A stretch of DNA of 7,002 nt from Candidatus Zipacnadia bacterium (GTDB lineage: Bacteria; Armatimonadota; Zipacnadia; Zipacnadales; Zipacnadaceae): positions 1 to 7,002 of the forward strand of contig JALGTV010000162.1 of NCBI GenBank assembly GCA_029821215.1, in the 5' to 3' direction. Of this stretch, positions 1-5,972 are shown piece by piece. How positions within the stretch are numbered: position 1 is the stretch's first letter; every line of letters begins with the position of its first letter. Both the position numbers and the translations under genes were made by a program. Under the pieces are notes generated by a model. The model was not told the DNA's origin. It searched no databases and saw only the letters and a list, made by a program, of their open reading frames with translations.

Positions 1-866
1 GGGAAGCTGACCTACCCGGATTAGAGATAGTCGATGCCCCGGAAGTAGTGGAAATGGAGGATGACATAACCCGCGTTGTCCGTGGCCGATCAGACTCGTC
101 AGTGGCGGTGGCGGTAGAGCTGGCCAGAGCCGGGGATGCGGATGCTGTGGTATCGGCAGGCAATTCGGGGGCTTTTATGGCCCTGGCCCACACTCGGCTG
201 GGTACAATTGCCGGTCTACGACGACCGGCAATTGGCGTGCTTTTGCCGGGTAACCACCAACAACGTGTGCTGATTGATGGCGGTGCCAATGTAGACTGTC
301 GGCCTGTTGATCTGGCTCAATTTGGGCTGATGGGCAGCATATATGCCGAACATGCGTTAGGTATTAACCAGCCCCGGGTGGGCTTGCTGAGCATCGGCCA
401 GGAACCATGTAAAGGCAATAACCTTACCCAGGCTGCCTATGAGCTGCTCAGCCAATCTTCCCTTAATTTCATTGGTAATGTAGAAGGCGATGACATTTTT
501 GGGGGAGAAGTTGACGTTATTGTGGCTGATGGCTTTGCCGGCAATGTAGCGTTGAAGGCGGCAGAGGGAGTGCTCCAGTTAGCAGTAGGCCAACTGCTGC
601 AGCAGATTTCCCAGAGTCTGCAGGCCCAGGTCGGCGCTTGGATGATGCGCCATACCTTAGCTAATTTCAAGCGACGTTTCGACTATGCTACCTATGGCGG
701 AGCTTTACTATTAGGAGTGCGAGGCATTTGCGTGGTCAGCCACGGTCGTTCCGATGCCAATGCTATAGCCAATGCCATAAAAGTGGCGTGTTCAGCGGCA
801 GAAGGGCACGTCGTGGAACGGTTGCAAGAGACTTATGGCCAGGTAATTCCAAGTGTCATGGGCTAA
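1..866 (+). CDS. plsX: Phosphate acyltransferase PlsX, 5'-truncated by the window edge
   Basis: PlsX converts acyl-ACP and inorganic phosphate to acyl-phosphate, the acyl donor for PlsY in the first step of phospholipid synthesis; it is a peripheral membrane enzyme. The reading frame is open from the first complete codon at position 3 to the TAA at 864-866, giving 287 visible codons. The true start lies upstream, so GTG 48 or ATG 54 are internal codons. Family motifs are clear: VSAGNSGAFMALA (about 149-187), DGGANVDC (276-299), a PRVGLLSIGQEP block (about 372-407) and VADGFAGNVALK (about 522-557). The family normally has about 330-356 residues, so roughly 50-60 N-terminal residues are missing. 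The C-terminal part (YGGALLLGVRG, then SHGRSDANAIANAI) is intact. It is followed 78 bases later by fabH, the usual partner. Identification by motif is strong. Confidence 0.96.
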   Translation, partial: EADLPGLEIVDAPEVVEMEDDITRVVRGRSDSSVAVAVELARAGDADAVVSAGNSGAFMALAHTRLGTIAGLRRPAIGVLLPGNHQQRVLIDGGANVDCRPVDLAQFGLMGSIYAEHALGINQPRVGLLSIGQEPCKGNNLTQAAYELLSQSSLNFIGNVEGDDIFGGEVDVIVADGFAGNVALKAAEGVLQLAVGQLLQQISQSLQAQVGAWMMRHTLANFKRRFDYATYGGALLLGVRGICVVSHGRSDANAIANAIKVACSAAEGHVVERLQETYGQVIPSVMG

Positions 867-928
867 CCAGGACTCGCCGTATCACTAATAGCTTCGGACC
901 CTCAACTATTATCATCCATTCTTACTGT

Positions 929-933
929 AAGGA
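929..933 (+). promoter_or_regulatory. Ribosome binding site deciding the fabH start
   Basis: AAGGA at 929-933 is followed by two in-frame ATG codons. The first (933) overlaps the site itself and would be untranslatable from it; the second (945) sits 11 bases downstream. This argues for the 945 start. The site overlaps a small perfect palindrome, CTTAC-T-GTAAG, at 921-931. Confidence 0.55.
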
Positions 934-944
934 TGCTCAGTATA

Positions 945-1970
945 ATGCCATGTGGAGCCACAATTTGTGGAGTAGGCTCATACGTTCCTGAACGCATCTT
1001 GACTAATGCCGACCTGGAGCAGATGGTTGATACCTCCGATGAGTGGATTGTCAGCCATACCGGAATCCGAGAACGGCGCATAGCCGCCGATAATCAGGCT
1101 TCTTCTGATCTGGCGATTATGGCAGCCCAGCGCGCCCTGCAAGATGCCGCTGTCCGCCCCGAAGATCTTAATTTGGTTATCGTCAACACATTAACCCCAG
1201 ATATGTCCTTCCCAGCTACGGCGTGCTTAGTTGAGGACGCCATTGGCGCGACCAACGCCGGAGCCTTTGATATGAGCAGTGGCTGCACTGGCTTTATCTA
1301 CGCCCTGGCAACCGGCGCGAATTTTATTCGGATACAAGATTATGAATATGTGCTGGTTATTAGTGCCGAGACGCTAACCAGAATTACTAACTGGACCGAC
1401 CGCTCTACCTGTGTGCTATTCGGCGACGGAGCCGGCGCGGCGGTGCTTAAGCCATGCCGCGAAGGCGAAGGCCTGCTCTCATATGCCCTAGAGTCTTATG
1501 GGGAACATGGCGATCTACTTATGCTCCCCGGAGGCGGCTCGCGGCTGCGCCTCACCCCGGAGTTGATTGCCCAGCACAAAGATTGTCTGGAGATGGAGGG
1601 CCCCGAGATATTCAAGCTGGCCGTAAGAGGTATTCCTGCGGTGGCCAAAACTGCATTAGATAAAGCGGGAGTATCTGCCGCCCAGGTTACTGCGGTGGTA
1701 ATGCACCAGGCCAATAAACGAATACTGGACGCCGCTGGCCAGCGCTTGGGGATACCTACTGAGCGGATAGTGTGTACCATAGACAAGTACGGTAATACCT
1801 CGGCGTCCTCGGTGCCCCTCGCCTTAGATGATATTTACCGGCGCGGGCAACTGCATCCCGGTGACATTGTGCTGTTTGTGGGATTTGGGGCCGGTTTCAC
1901 TCTGGGGGCGGCTGTGTTCCGCTGGACGCTGGAACCCTTCAGCAATACTACCTCCGCGCCTGCGCATTGA
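945..1970 (+). CDS. fabH: 3-oxoacyl-ACP synthase III (FabH)
   Basis: FabH condenses an acyl-CoA primer with malonyl-ACP to start fatty-acid synthesis in the cytosol. With the start at ATG 945 the protein has 341 residues. The catalytic triad is complete: Cys114 in SSGCTGF, His254 in MHQANKRI and Asn284 in YGNTSASS. The N-terminal GVGSYVPE and DTSDEWI motifs, the TGIRERRI block and the C-terminal GFGAGFTLGAA are typical. An in-frame ATG at 933 would add four residues, but it abuts the AAGGA Shine-Dalgarno (929-933). ATG 945, 11 bases downstream of that site, is the better start and fits the family N-terminus. The C-terminus carries about ten extra polar residues (EPFSNTTSAPAH) beyond the usual end. 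Straight-chain or branched primer preference cannot be read from the sequence. It probably shares a transcript with plsX. Confidence 0.96.
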   Translation: MPCGATICGVGSYVPERILTNADLEQMVDTSDEWIVSHTGIRERRIAADNQASSDLAIMAAQRALQDAAVRPEDLNLVIVNTLTPDMSFPATACLVEDAIGATNAGAFDMSSGCTGFIYALATGANFIRIQDYEYVLVISAETLTRITNWTDRSTCVLFGDGAGAAVLKPCREGEGLLSYALESYGEHGDLLMLPGGGSRLRLTPELIAQHKDCLEMEGPEIFKLAVRGIPAVAKTALDKAGVSAAQVTAVVMHQANKRILDAAGQRLGIPTERIVCTIDKYGNTSASSVPLALDDIYRRGQLHPGDIVLFVGFGAGFTLGAAVFRWTLEPFSNTTSAPAH

Positions 1971-1976
1971 AGCATG

Positions 1977-2060
1977 AACGCAGGTTGAGAACCTGCGTTA
2001 CGGGGGGGCGGGCAGCGAAGGCTCTGTCCATGAACCCGACGGGCGAGACGCCCGTCGTAC
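1977..2060. repeat. Paired-hairpin intergenic element (possible dispersed repeat)
   Basis: The gap between fabH and the acyl-CoA dehydrogenase holds two perfect hairpins. The first has a 10-bp stem (AACGCAGGTT at 1977-1986, loop GAG, AACCTGCGTT at 1990-1999). The second has a 9-bp stem (CGACGGGCG at 2037-2045, loop AGA, CGCCCGTCG at 2049-2057). Both have GAGA at the apex and are followed by TAC (1998-2000 and 2058-2060), while their stem sequences differ with pairing kept. They are joined by a G-rich spacer that includes a run of seven G (2002-2008). No T-tract follows either stem, so they are not standard intrinsic terminators. The frame through this block is open (ATG 1967 runs into the dehydrogenase) but encodes low-complexity sequence unlike the family, so I read the block as non-coding. 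Similar GC-rich apical-GAGA hairpins occur, from memory, as dispersed intergenic repeats in several phyla; I cannot name a family. Confidence 0.75.
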
Positions 2061-2083
2061 CGAATCCTGGGAGAAGAAATTCT

Positions 2084-3262
2084 ATGAACTTCGAATTTAC
2101 CGATGAACAAAAAGACATCTTCGCCGCAGTAAAAGAGTTTTGTGATGAGGAGCTGAAGCCTCAGGCCCAAGAGGTTGACCGAAGAGGCGAATTCCCCTGG
2201 GACAACGTGCGGATGTTAGGTGAACTGGATCTGATGGGCATTCCAGTGCCCGAAGAATATGATGGTTTGGGATTAGGCTTCTTGGAGTGGACGGTAATTG
2301 GGGAAATGCTCTCGGCAGCTTGCACTACCACCGGTGCGGTCTATGGGGCCCACGTATTGTGCGTATATCCCATAATGCTGTTTGGAACTGATGAGCAAAA
2401 GGACAAGTACCTGCGGCCCCTGGCCCGTGGCGAGAAAATTGGCGCCTTTGGGCTGACTGAGCCGATGGCGGGTTCAGATGCTGGAAATGTCCAGACCCGG
2501 GCGGAGTTGGTGGGCGACGAATATATTCTCAATGGCACCAAGCTGTTCATCAGCAATGGCGGCGAGGCCGAGATTTATGTTATTATTGCTAATGTCCAGC
2601 CCGAGCGGGGCACTCGCGGAATGACTGCTTTTATTGTGGAGAAAGGCACCGAGGGGTTTGAATTCGGCAAGGACGAGGAGAAGATGGCCTTCCCCTCCCT
2701 GCCCAACCGAGAGCTTGTTTTCCAGGATGCGCGGGTCCCCAAGGAAAATCTGTTAGGGCGAGAGCGCCGGGGCTTCCGGGTGGCCATGGAAACTCTGGGC
2801 CTGGGCCGAATTGGTATGGCAGTAGGAGCGGTGGGTCTGGCCCAGGCGGCCTATGACGCGGCCATAGAATATGCTCCGACGCGAACGCAGTTCGGCCAGC
2901 CCATCACCCAGTTCCAGGCCGTGCAGTTTATGCTGGCCGACATGGCTACCGAAATTGAAGCAGCCCGCTGGCTAACGTATAATGCCGCCTGGCGCAAAGA
3001 TCAGGGTCTGGACTTTGAGAAGGAAGCAGCCATGGCTAAAGTCTACGCCTCCGAGACCTGCAACCGGGTTGCCTCCAAAGCGGTCCAGATTCACGGCGGC
3101 TACGGCTACACCAAGGACTATCCGGTTGAGCGCTACATGCGTGAGGCCAAGCTATTTGATATTGTGGAGGGCACCTCTCGCCAACCGCCTGCTCAAAGAA
3201 GCCCAGAAGGACTAAAGTGTTATAAATCAAAATATGAGAGCAGAGCGCGAAAAGATACATAG
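2084..3262 (+). CDS. Acyl-CoA dehydrogenase with frameshifted C-terminus
   Basis: This is an FAD-dependent acyl-CoA dehydrogenase that interconverts acyl-CoA and trans-2-enoyl-CoA, exchanging electrons with ETF. ATG 2084 is chosen because MNFEFTDEQ is the usual N-terminus and GGGAG (2069-2073) lies ten bases upstream; the in-frame ATG at 1967 would add 39 residues encoded by the hairpin block. Residues 123-135 (GLTEPMAGSDAGN) match family signature 1, and 336-354 (from QIHGGYGY) match signature 2. The catalytic base is Glu362 in VEGTS. After Ser365 the frame goes wrong: the expected tail (about EIQRMVI, then ANRLLKEAQKD) is broken. ANRLLKEAQKD and a TAA are present in the +1 frame at 3180-3215, while the annotated frame continues with 27 unrelated residues to TAG 3260-3262. 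The simplest explanation is loss of about 20 nt after 3178. Repaired, the protein would have about 383 residues, the family norm. Function is uncertain because the C-terminal helix is lost. The acyl-chain-length class is not assignable by eye. Confidence 0.9.
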   Translation: MNFEFTDEQKDIFAAVKEFCDEELKPQAQEVDRRGEFPWDNVRMLGELDLMGIPVPEEYDGLGLGFLEWTVIGEMLSAACTTTGAVYGAHVLCVYPIMLFGTDEQKDKYLRPLARGEKIGAFGLTEPMAGSDAGNVQTRAELVGDEYILNGTKLFISNGGEAEIYVIIANVQPERGTRGMTAFIVEKGTEGFEFGKDEEKMAFPSLPNRELVFQDARVPKENLLGRERRGFRVAMETLGLGRIGMAVGAVGLAQAAYDAAIEYAPTRTQFGQPITQFQAVQFMLADMATEIEAARWLTYNAAWRKDQGLDFEKEAAMAKVYASETCNRVASKAVQIHGGYGYTKDYPVERYMREAKLFDIVEGTSRQPPAQRSPEGLKCYKSKYESRARKDT

Positions 3263-3920
3263 GATGTTCAGTGATATCGCGCCTCAATATGATTTCCTAA
3301 ACCATGTGCTCAGTTTCAATATTGACCAAAGCTGGCGAAGAAAGGCCTGTACGTTAATTGACCCTCCGTCGAGGGCGCGAGTCCTTGACCTGGGTGCAGG
3401 AACCGGCGACTTCGCTCATGCCTGGCTAAATGAGCACTCCGATACAGATATGTTGGTACTAGCCGATTTTGCCGAACCGATGCTAAAGTTAGCCCGGCAG
3501 AAGCTACCCATATCAGCCACAATATCCATGGTTTGCTGCGATGCTCTTCAGTTACCGTGGTCAACAGCGACATTCGATGTGGTGCTGTGTGCCTTTGGGG
3601 TGCGCAATTTCGCCAATCTTGAAACTGGCCTAAAAGAGATAGCACGGGTAACCAAGCCTGGTGGACATGTAGTGATCCTGGAATTCTGTAGCACTAAACG
3701 ATTCTGGATAGCTAACCTTTACTGTAAGTACGTTGTGCCCCTGGTGGGTTATTTGTTTACTCACCACCGACAGGCTTATGAGTATTTGGCTACATCAATG
3801 GAGGAATTTGTCACTCCATCGCACTTGCAGGGACAGTTGGAGAAGGCCGGATTTGATAAGGTAGCTTGGACGGATTTCATCTGGCACATTGCTACGGCTT
3901 TTTGGGGTGTGCGCATATGA
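3234..3920 (+). CDS. menG: Demethylmenaquinone/ubiquinone C-methyltransferase (MenG/UbiE family)
   Basis: A class I SAM-dependent methyltransferase of 228 residues, of the family that performs the last C-methylation in menaquinone (or ubiquinone) synthesis. The N-terminal HRMFSDIAPQYDFLNHVLSF (residues 9-28) matches the family signature. The SAM-binding motif I is VLDLGAGTGDFA (50-61), an acidic motif follows around Asp78, and AFGVRNF (120-126) plus TKPGGHVVILEF (140-151) are UbiE/MenG hallmarks. PLVGYLF (169-175) and a C-terminal ATAFWGVR also fit. ATG 3234 is chosen because REKIHRMF aligns with the family start; ATG 3264 is a shorter in-frame alternative. No convincing Shine-Dalgarno precedes 3234. 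The start overlaps the frameshifted end of the dehydrogenase by 29 bases but would be 18 bases clear of the ancestral stop at 3213-3215. It looks less GC-rich than its neighbour. Menaquinone is the likelier substrate in an anaerobe; this is inference. Confidence 0.85.
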   Translation: MRAEREKIHRMFSDIAPQYDFLNHVLSFNIDQSWRRKACTLIDPPSRARVLDLGAGTGDFAHAWLNEHSDTDMLVLADFAEPMLKLARQKLPISATISMVCCDALQLPWSTATFDVVLCAFGVRNFANLETGLKEIARVTKPGGHVVILEFCSTKRFWIANLYCKYVVPLVGYLFTHHRQAYEYLATSMEEFVTPSHLQGQLEKAGFDKVAWTDFIWHIATAFWGVRI

Positions 3921-3957
3921 TTGAAACACAATTCACCAATCACGCGAATAGAAGACC

Positions 3958-4740
3958 ATGAACATCATCGTCTGCATAAAACAGGTCCCGGATACTACCG
4001 AAGTGGCCATTGACCCCGAGACGGGGACGTTGATTCGCGAAGGTGTGCCCAGTATCATCAATCCCTTTGATGAGAATGCCATTGAAGAAGCCCTGCAACT
4101 GGTAGAGAAGCATGGGGGCAAGGTGACTATCATCACTATGGGCCCGCCTCAAGCTGAAGAGGCGCTGCGCCAGGCCCTGGCGATGGGGGCCGATGAAGCG
4201 ATTCTGATTTGTGATAAGGCATTTGCCGGTAGTGATACCTTAGCTACCTCCTATGCCCTATCCCGGGCTATCAGAAAAATTGGTGACTTTGACCTGATAA
4301 TCTGCGGCAAGCAAGCCTTTGATGGTGATACGGCTCAGGTTGGTCCCGGATTGGCCGAGCAGCTCAGCATTCCGCAGATAACTTATGCCATTGAGGTAGA
4401 GGTTGAGAACAAGAAGCTGCGGGTGCGGCGGCTGTTAGAGAATGCGTTTGAGGTCGTCGAGACGCGGCTGCCCGCCCTGATTACCGTGGTCAAGCAGATA
4501 AATGAGCCGCGCCATGCTAGTCTGCGGGGGGTAATGAAAGCCCGGAAAGCCGACATACCGGTGTGGACAGCAGAGGATGTGGAGGCTGATCCGCTACGCT
4601 GTGGCCTTAACGGCTCGCCGACCAACGTGGTCAAGGTATTCTCACCCCAGCACGAGTACAAGGGCGAAATCCTGGAGGGCGAGATCCAACAGGTCACCCA
4701 GACGTTAATCCAACGACTGCAGGAAGCCAAACTTTTGTAA
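3958..4740 (+). CDS. etfB: Electron transfer flavoprotein beta subunit (EtfB)
   Basis: EtfB pairs with EtfA to form the cytosolic heterodimer that exchanges electrons with acyl-CoA dehydrogenases. The 260-residue length is normal. The N-terminus MNIIVCIKQVPDTTEV and the block GTLIREGVPSIINPFDENAIEEAL (split over residues 23-46) are diagnostic. VTIITMGPPQAEEALRQALA (56-75), ICGKQAFDGDTAQVGPGLAE (115-134) and NEPRHASLRGVMKA (182-195) follow in the standard order. The DGDTAQVGP segment (122-130) and the following VRRLLENAFEVVE (156-168) look like the EtfB type of anaerobes, in which the beta subunit binds a second FAD, rather than the AMP-binding mitochondrial type; this assignment is from memory of the family. 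The gene starts 37 bases after menG, with only a weak AGAAG (3950-3954) close to the ATG, and ends 18 bases before etfA. Confidence 0.95.
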   Translation: MNIIVCIKQVPDTTEVAIDPETGTLIREGVPSIINPFDENAIEEALQLVEKHGGKVTIITMGPPQAEEALRQALAMGADEAILICDKAFAGSDTLATSYALSRAIRKIGDFDLIICGKQAFDGDTAQVGPGLAEQLSIPQITYAIEVEVENKKLRVRRLLENAFEVVETRLPALITVVKQINEPRHASLRGVMKARKADIPVWTAEDVEADPLRCGLNGSPTNVVKVFSPQHEYKGEILEGEIQQVTQTLIQRLQEAKLL

Positions 4741-4758
4741 GGGGAGTCAAAGTAGTCT

Positions 4759-5952
4759 GTGGGTATCTACATAGATACTAACAAGTGCACCGGCTGCAAA
4801 CTATGTCTCAGCGCTTGCCCGTACGGGGCCATTGTCATAGAGGAGGACAAGGCCCATTTCACTGAGGACTGCACCAGTTGTGGAGCCTGCGTGAGTGCCT
4901 GTCCGGTGGGTGCTATTGTTATGGAGGTAGTGCAGGCAGAGCAGGTGGACACCAGCCAATACCGCGGGGTGTGGGTGGTCGCCGAGGTGCAGGACGGCCA
5001 GTTGGCCGAAGTGACTCTGGAGCTGATAGGCGAGGCCCATCAGTTAGCCCAGCCTCTGGACGTCCCCGTTAGTCTTGTCTTGCTTGGTGACCAGGTTAGC
5101 CAGTTCGCTTCAATTGCTGGTGCGCAGGGTGCCGACAGGATTTATGTGGTGGAAAATGACAATCTGGCCCAGTATCGTACCGGGCCGTACACTGACGTAA
5201 TTTGTGGACTGATAAACAAGTACAAACCCGAGATAGTGCTCATTGGTGCTACTCTGCAGGGCCGGGATCTGGCCTCCCGCATTGCGGCGCGTATCGGTGC
5301 GGGTCTGACTGCCGATTGCACCGGGCTGGAGATTGATACCGACCAGCGGCTGCTGCGCCAGACCCGGCCGGCATTCGGCGGCAATATCATGGCCACCATC
5401 CTGTGCCGCCAGGCCCGCCCGCAGATGGCTACGGTGCGGCCCCGAGTGATGAAGAAGCTGGAACCCCGCGATGATAGTGAGCCAGAGATTGTTAATATAC
5501 CGGTTTCGTTAGATTCCAAGTCTATTGCCACTAAGATAGTTGACATAATTCGTGAAGAGACGCAGGAAGAGGCCAATTTGCAGGATGCCGACATCATTGT
5601 CTCCGGCGGCCGGGGGCTAAAAGGCCCGGAGAATTTTGCTCTTATTCGCGAGCTGGCTGAGGCGCTGGGCGGGGCAGTAGGTGCCTCCCGCGCGACCGTG
5701 GATGCCGGCTGGATACCGGCATACCACCAGGTGGGTCAGACCGGTAAAACTGTTAGTCCCAAACTATATATCGCCTGCGGCATTTCCGGGGCAGTCCAGC
5801 ATCTGGCGGGAATGTCAACTTCCGACTGCATTGTGGCCATCAATACTGACCCCCACGCCCCCATTTTTGATGTAGCTACCTTCGGGATCGTCGGCGATCT
5901 CTTTGAGGTAGTGCCCGCCCTGACCGAAGCTTTGAAGAATGAGGCAGGCTAA
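4759..5952 (+). CDS. etfA: Electron transfer flavoprotein alpha subunit with N-terminal 2[4Fe-4S] ferredoxin domain (EtfA)
   Basis: This is the alpha subunit of ETF, carrying the FAD that docks to the acyl-CoA dehydrogenase, fused to a bacterial-type ferredoxin. Residues 10-20 and 38-48 each form a complete CxxCxxCxxxC set (Cys10/13/16/20 and Cys38/41/44/48), each followed by Pro, so two [4Fe-4S] clusters are expected. The ETF alpha domain begins near residue 70. FAD-domain marks are SGGRGLKGPENF (282-293), Arg311 in GASRATVD, HQVGQTGK (323-330), and GISGAVQHLAGM (341-352), with His348 matching the conserved FAD-contacting His, then NTDPHAPIF (362-370). The 397-residue length fits an EtfA of about 325 plus the ferredoxin. 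The start is GTG 4759, with GGGGAG (4741-4746) 12 bases upstream, a long spacing. The same fusion occurs in CarE of the bifurcating caffeyl-CoA reductase. Electron bifurcation here is inference. Confidence 0.96.
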   Translation: MGIYIDTNKCTGCKLCLSACPYGAIVIEEDKAHFTEDCTSCGACVSACPVGAIVMEVVQAEQVDTSQYRGVWVVAEVQDGQLAEVTLELIGEAHQLAQPLDVPVSLVLLGDQVSQFASIAGAQGADRIYVVENDNLAQYRTGPYTDVICGLINKYKPEIVLIGATLQGRDLASRIAARIGAGLTADCTGLEIDTDQRLLRQTRPAFGGNIMATILCRQARPQMATVRPRVMKKLEPRDDSEPEIVNIPVSLDSKSIATKIVDIIREETQEEANLQDADIIVSGGRGLKGPENFALIRELAEALGGAVGASRATVDAGWIPAYHQVGQTGKTVSPKLYIACGISGAVQHLAGMSTSDCIVAINTDPHAPIFDVATFGIVGDLFEVVPALTEALKNEAG

Positions 5953-5972
5953 AATAGCACGGAGCAGTGGCC

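Noticed and set aside
921..931. Palindrome CTTAC-T-GTAAG as an operator for a lipid regulator
   Set aside because: It is short, matches neither the FapR nor the FabT sites I recall, and can arise by chance; it is mentioned only with the fabH ribosome binding site.
941..946. Perfect TATAAT -10-like hexamer before fabH
   Set aside because: It overlaps the fabH start codon at 945, so a transcript from it would begin inside the gene, and no matching -35 hexamer sits at the right distance upstream.
728..991. 87-codon + strand frame bridging plsX and fabH
   Set aside because: It overlaps both well-supported genes in another frame and shows no recognisable domain or ribosome binding site.
1977..2057. 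Intrinsic terminator after fabH
   Set aside because: The stems are strong, but neither is followed by a T-tract on the + strand, and no T-rich run follows on the - strand. A repeat or RNA-structure role is more likely.
5142..5597. 151-codon open frame on the minus strand inside etfA
   Set aside because: It lies wholly within the strongly supported etfA frame, has no recognisable motif and is low-complexity (Ser/Arg-rich); it is a shadow frame.
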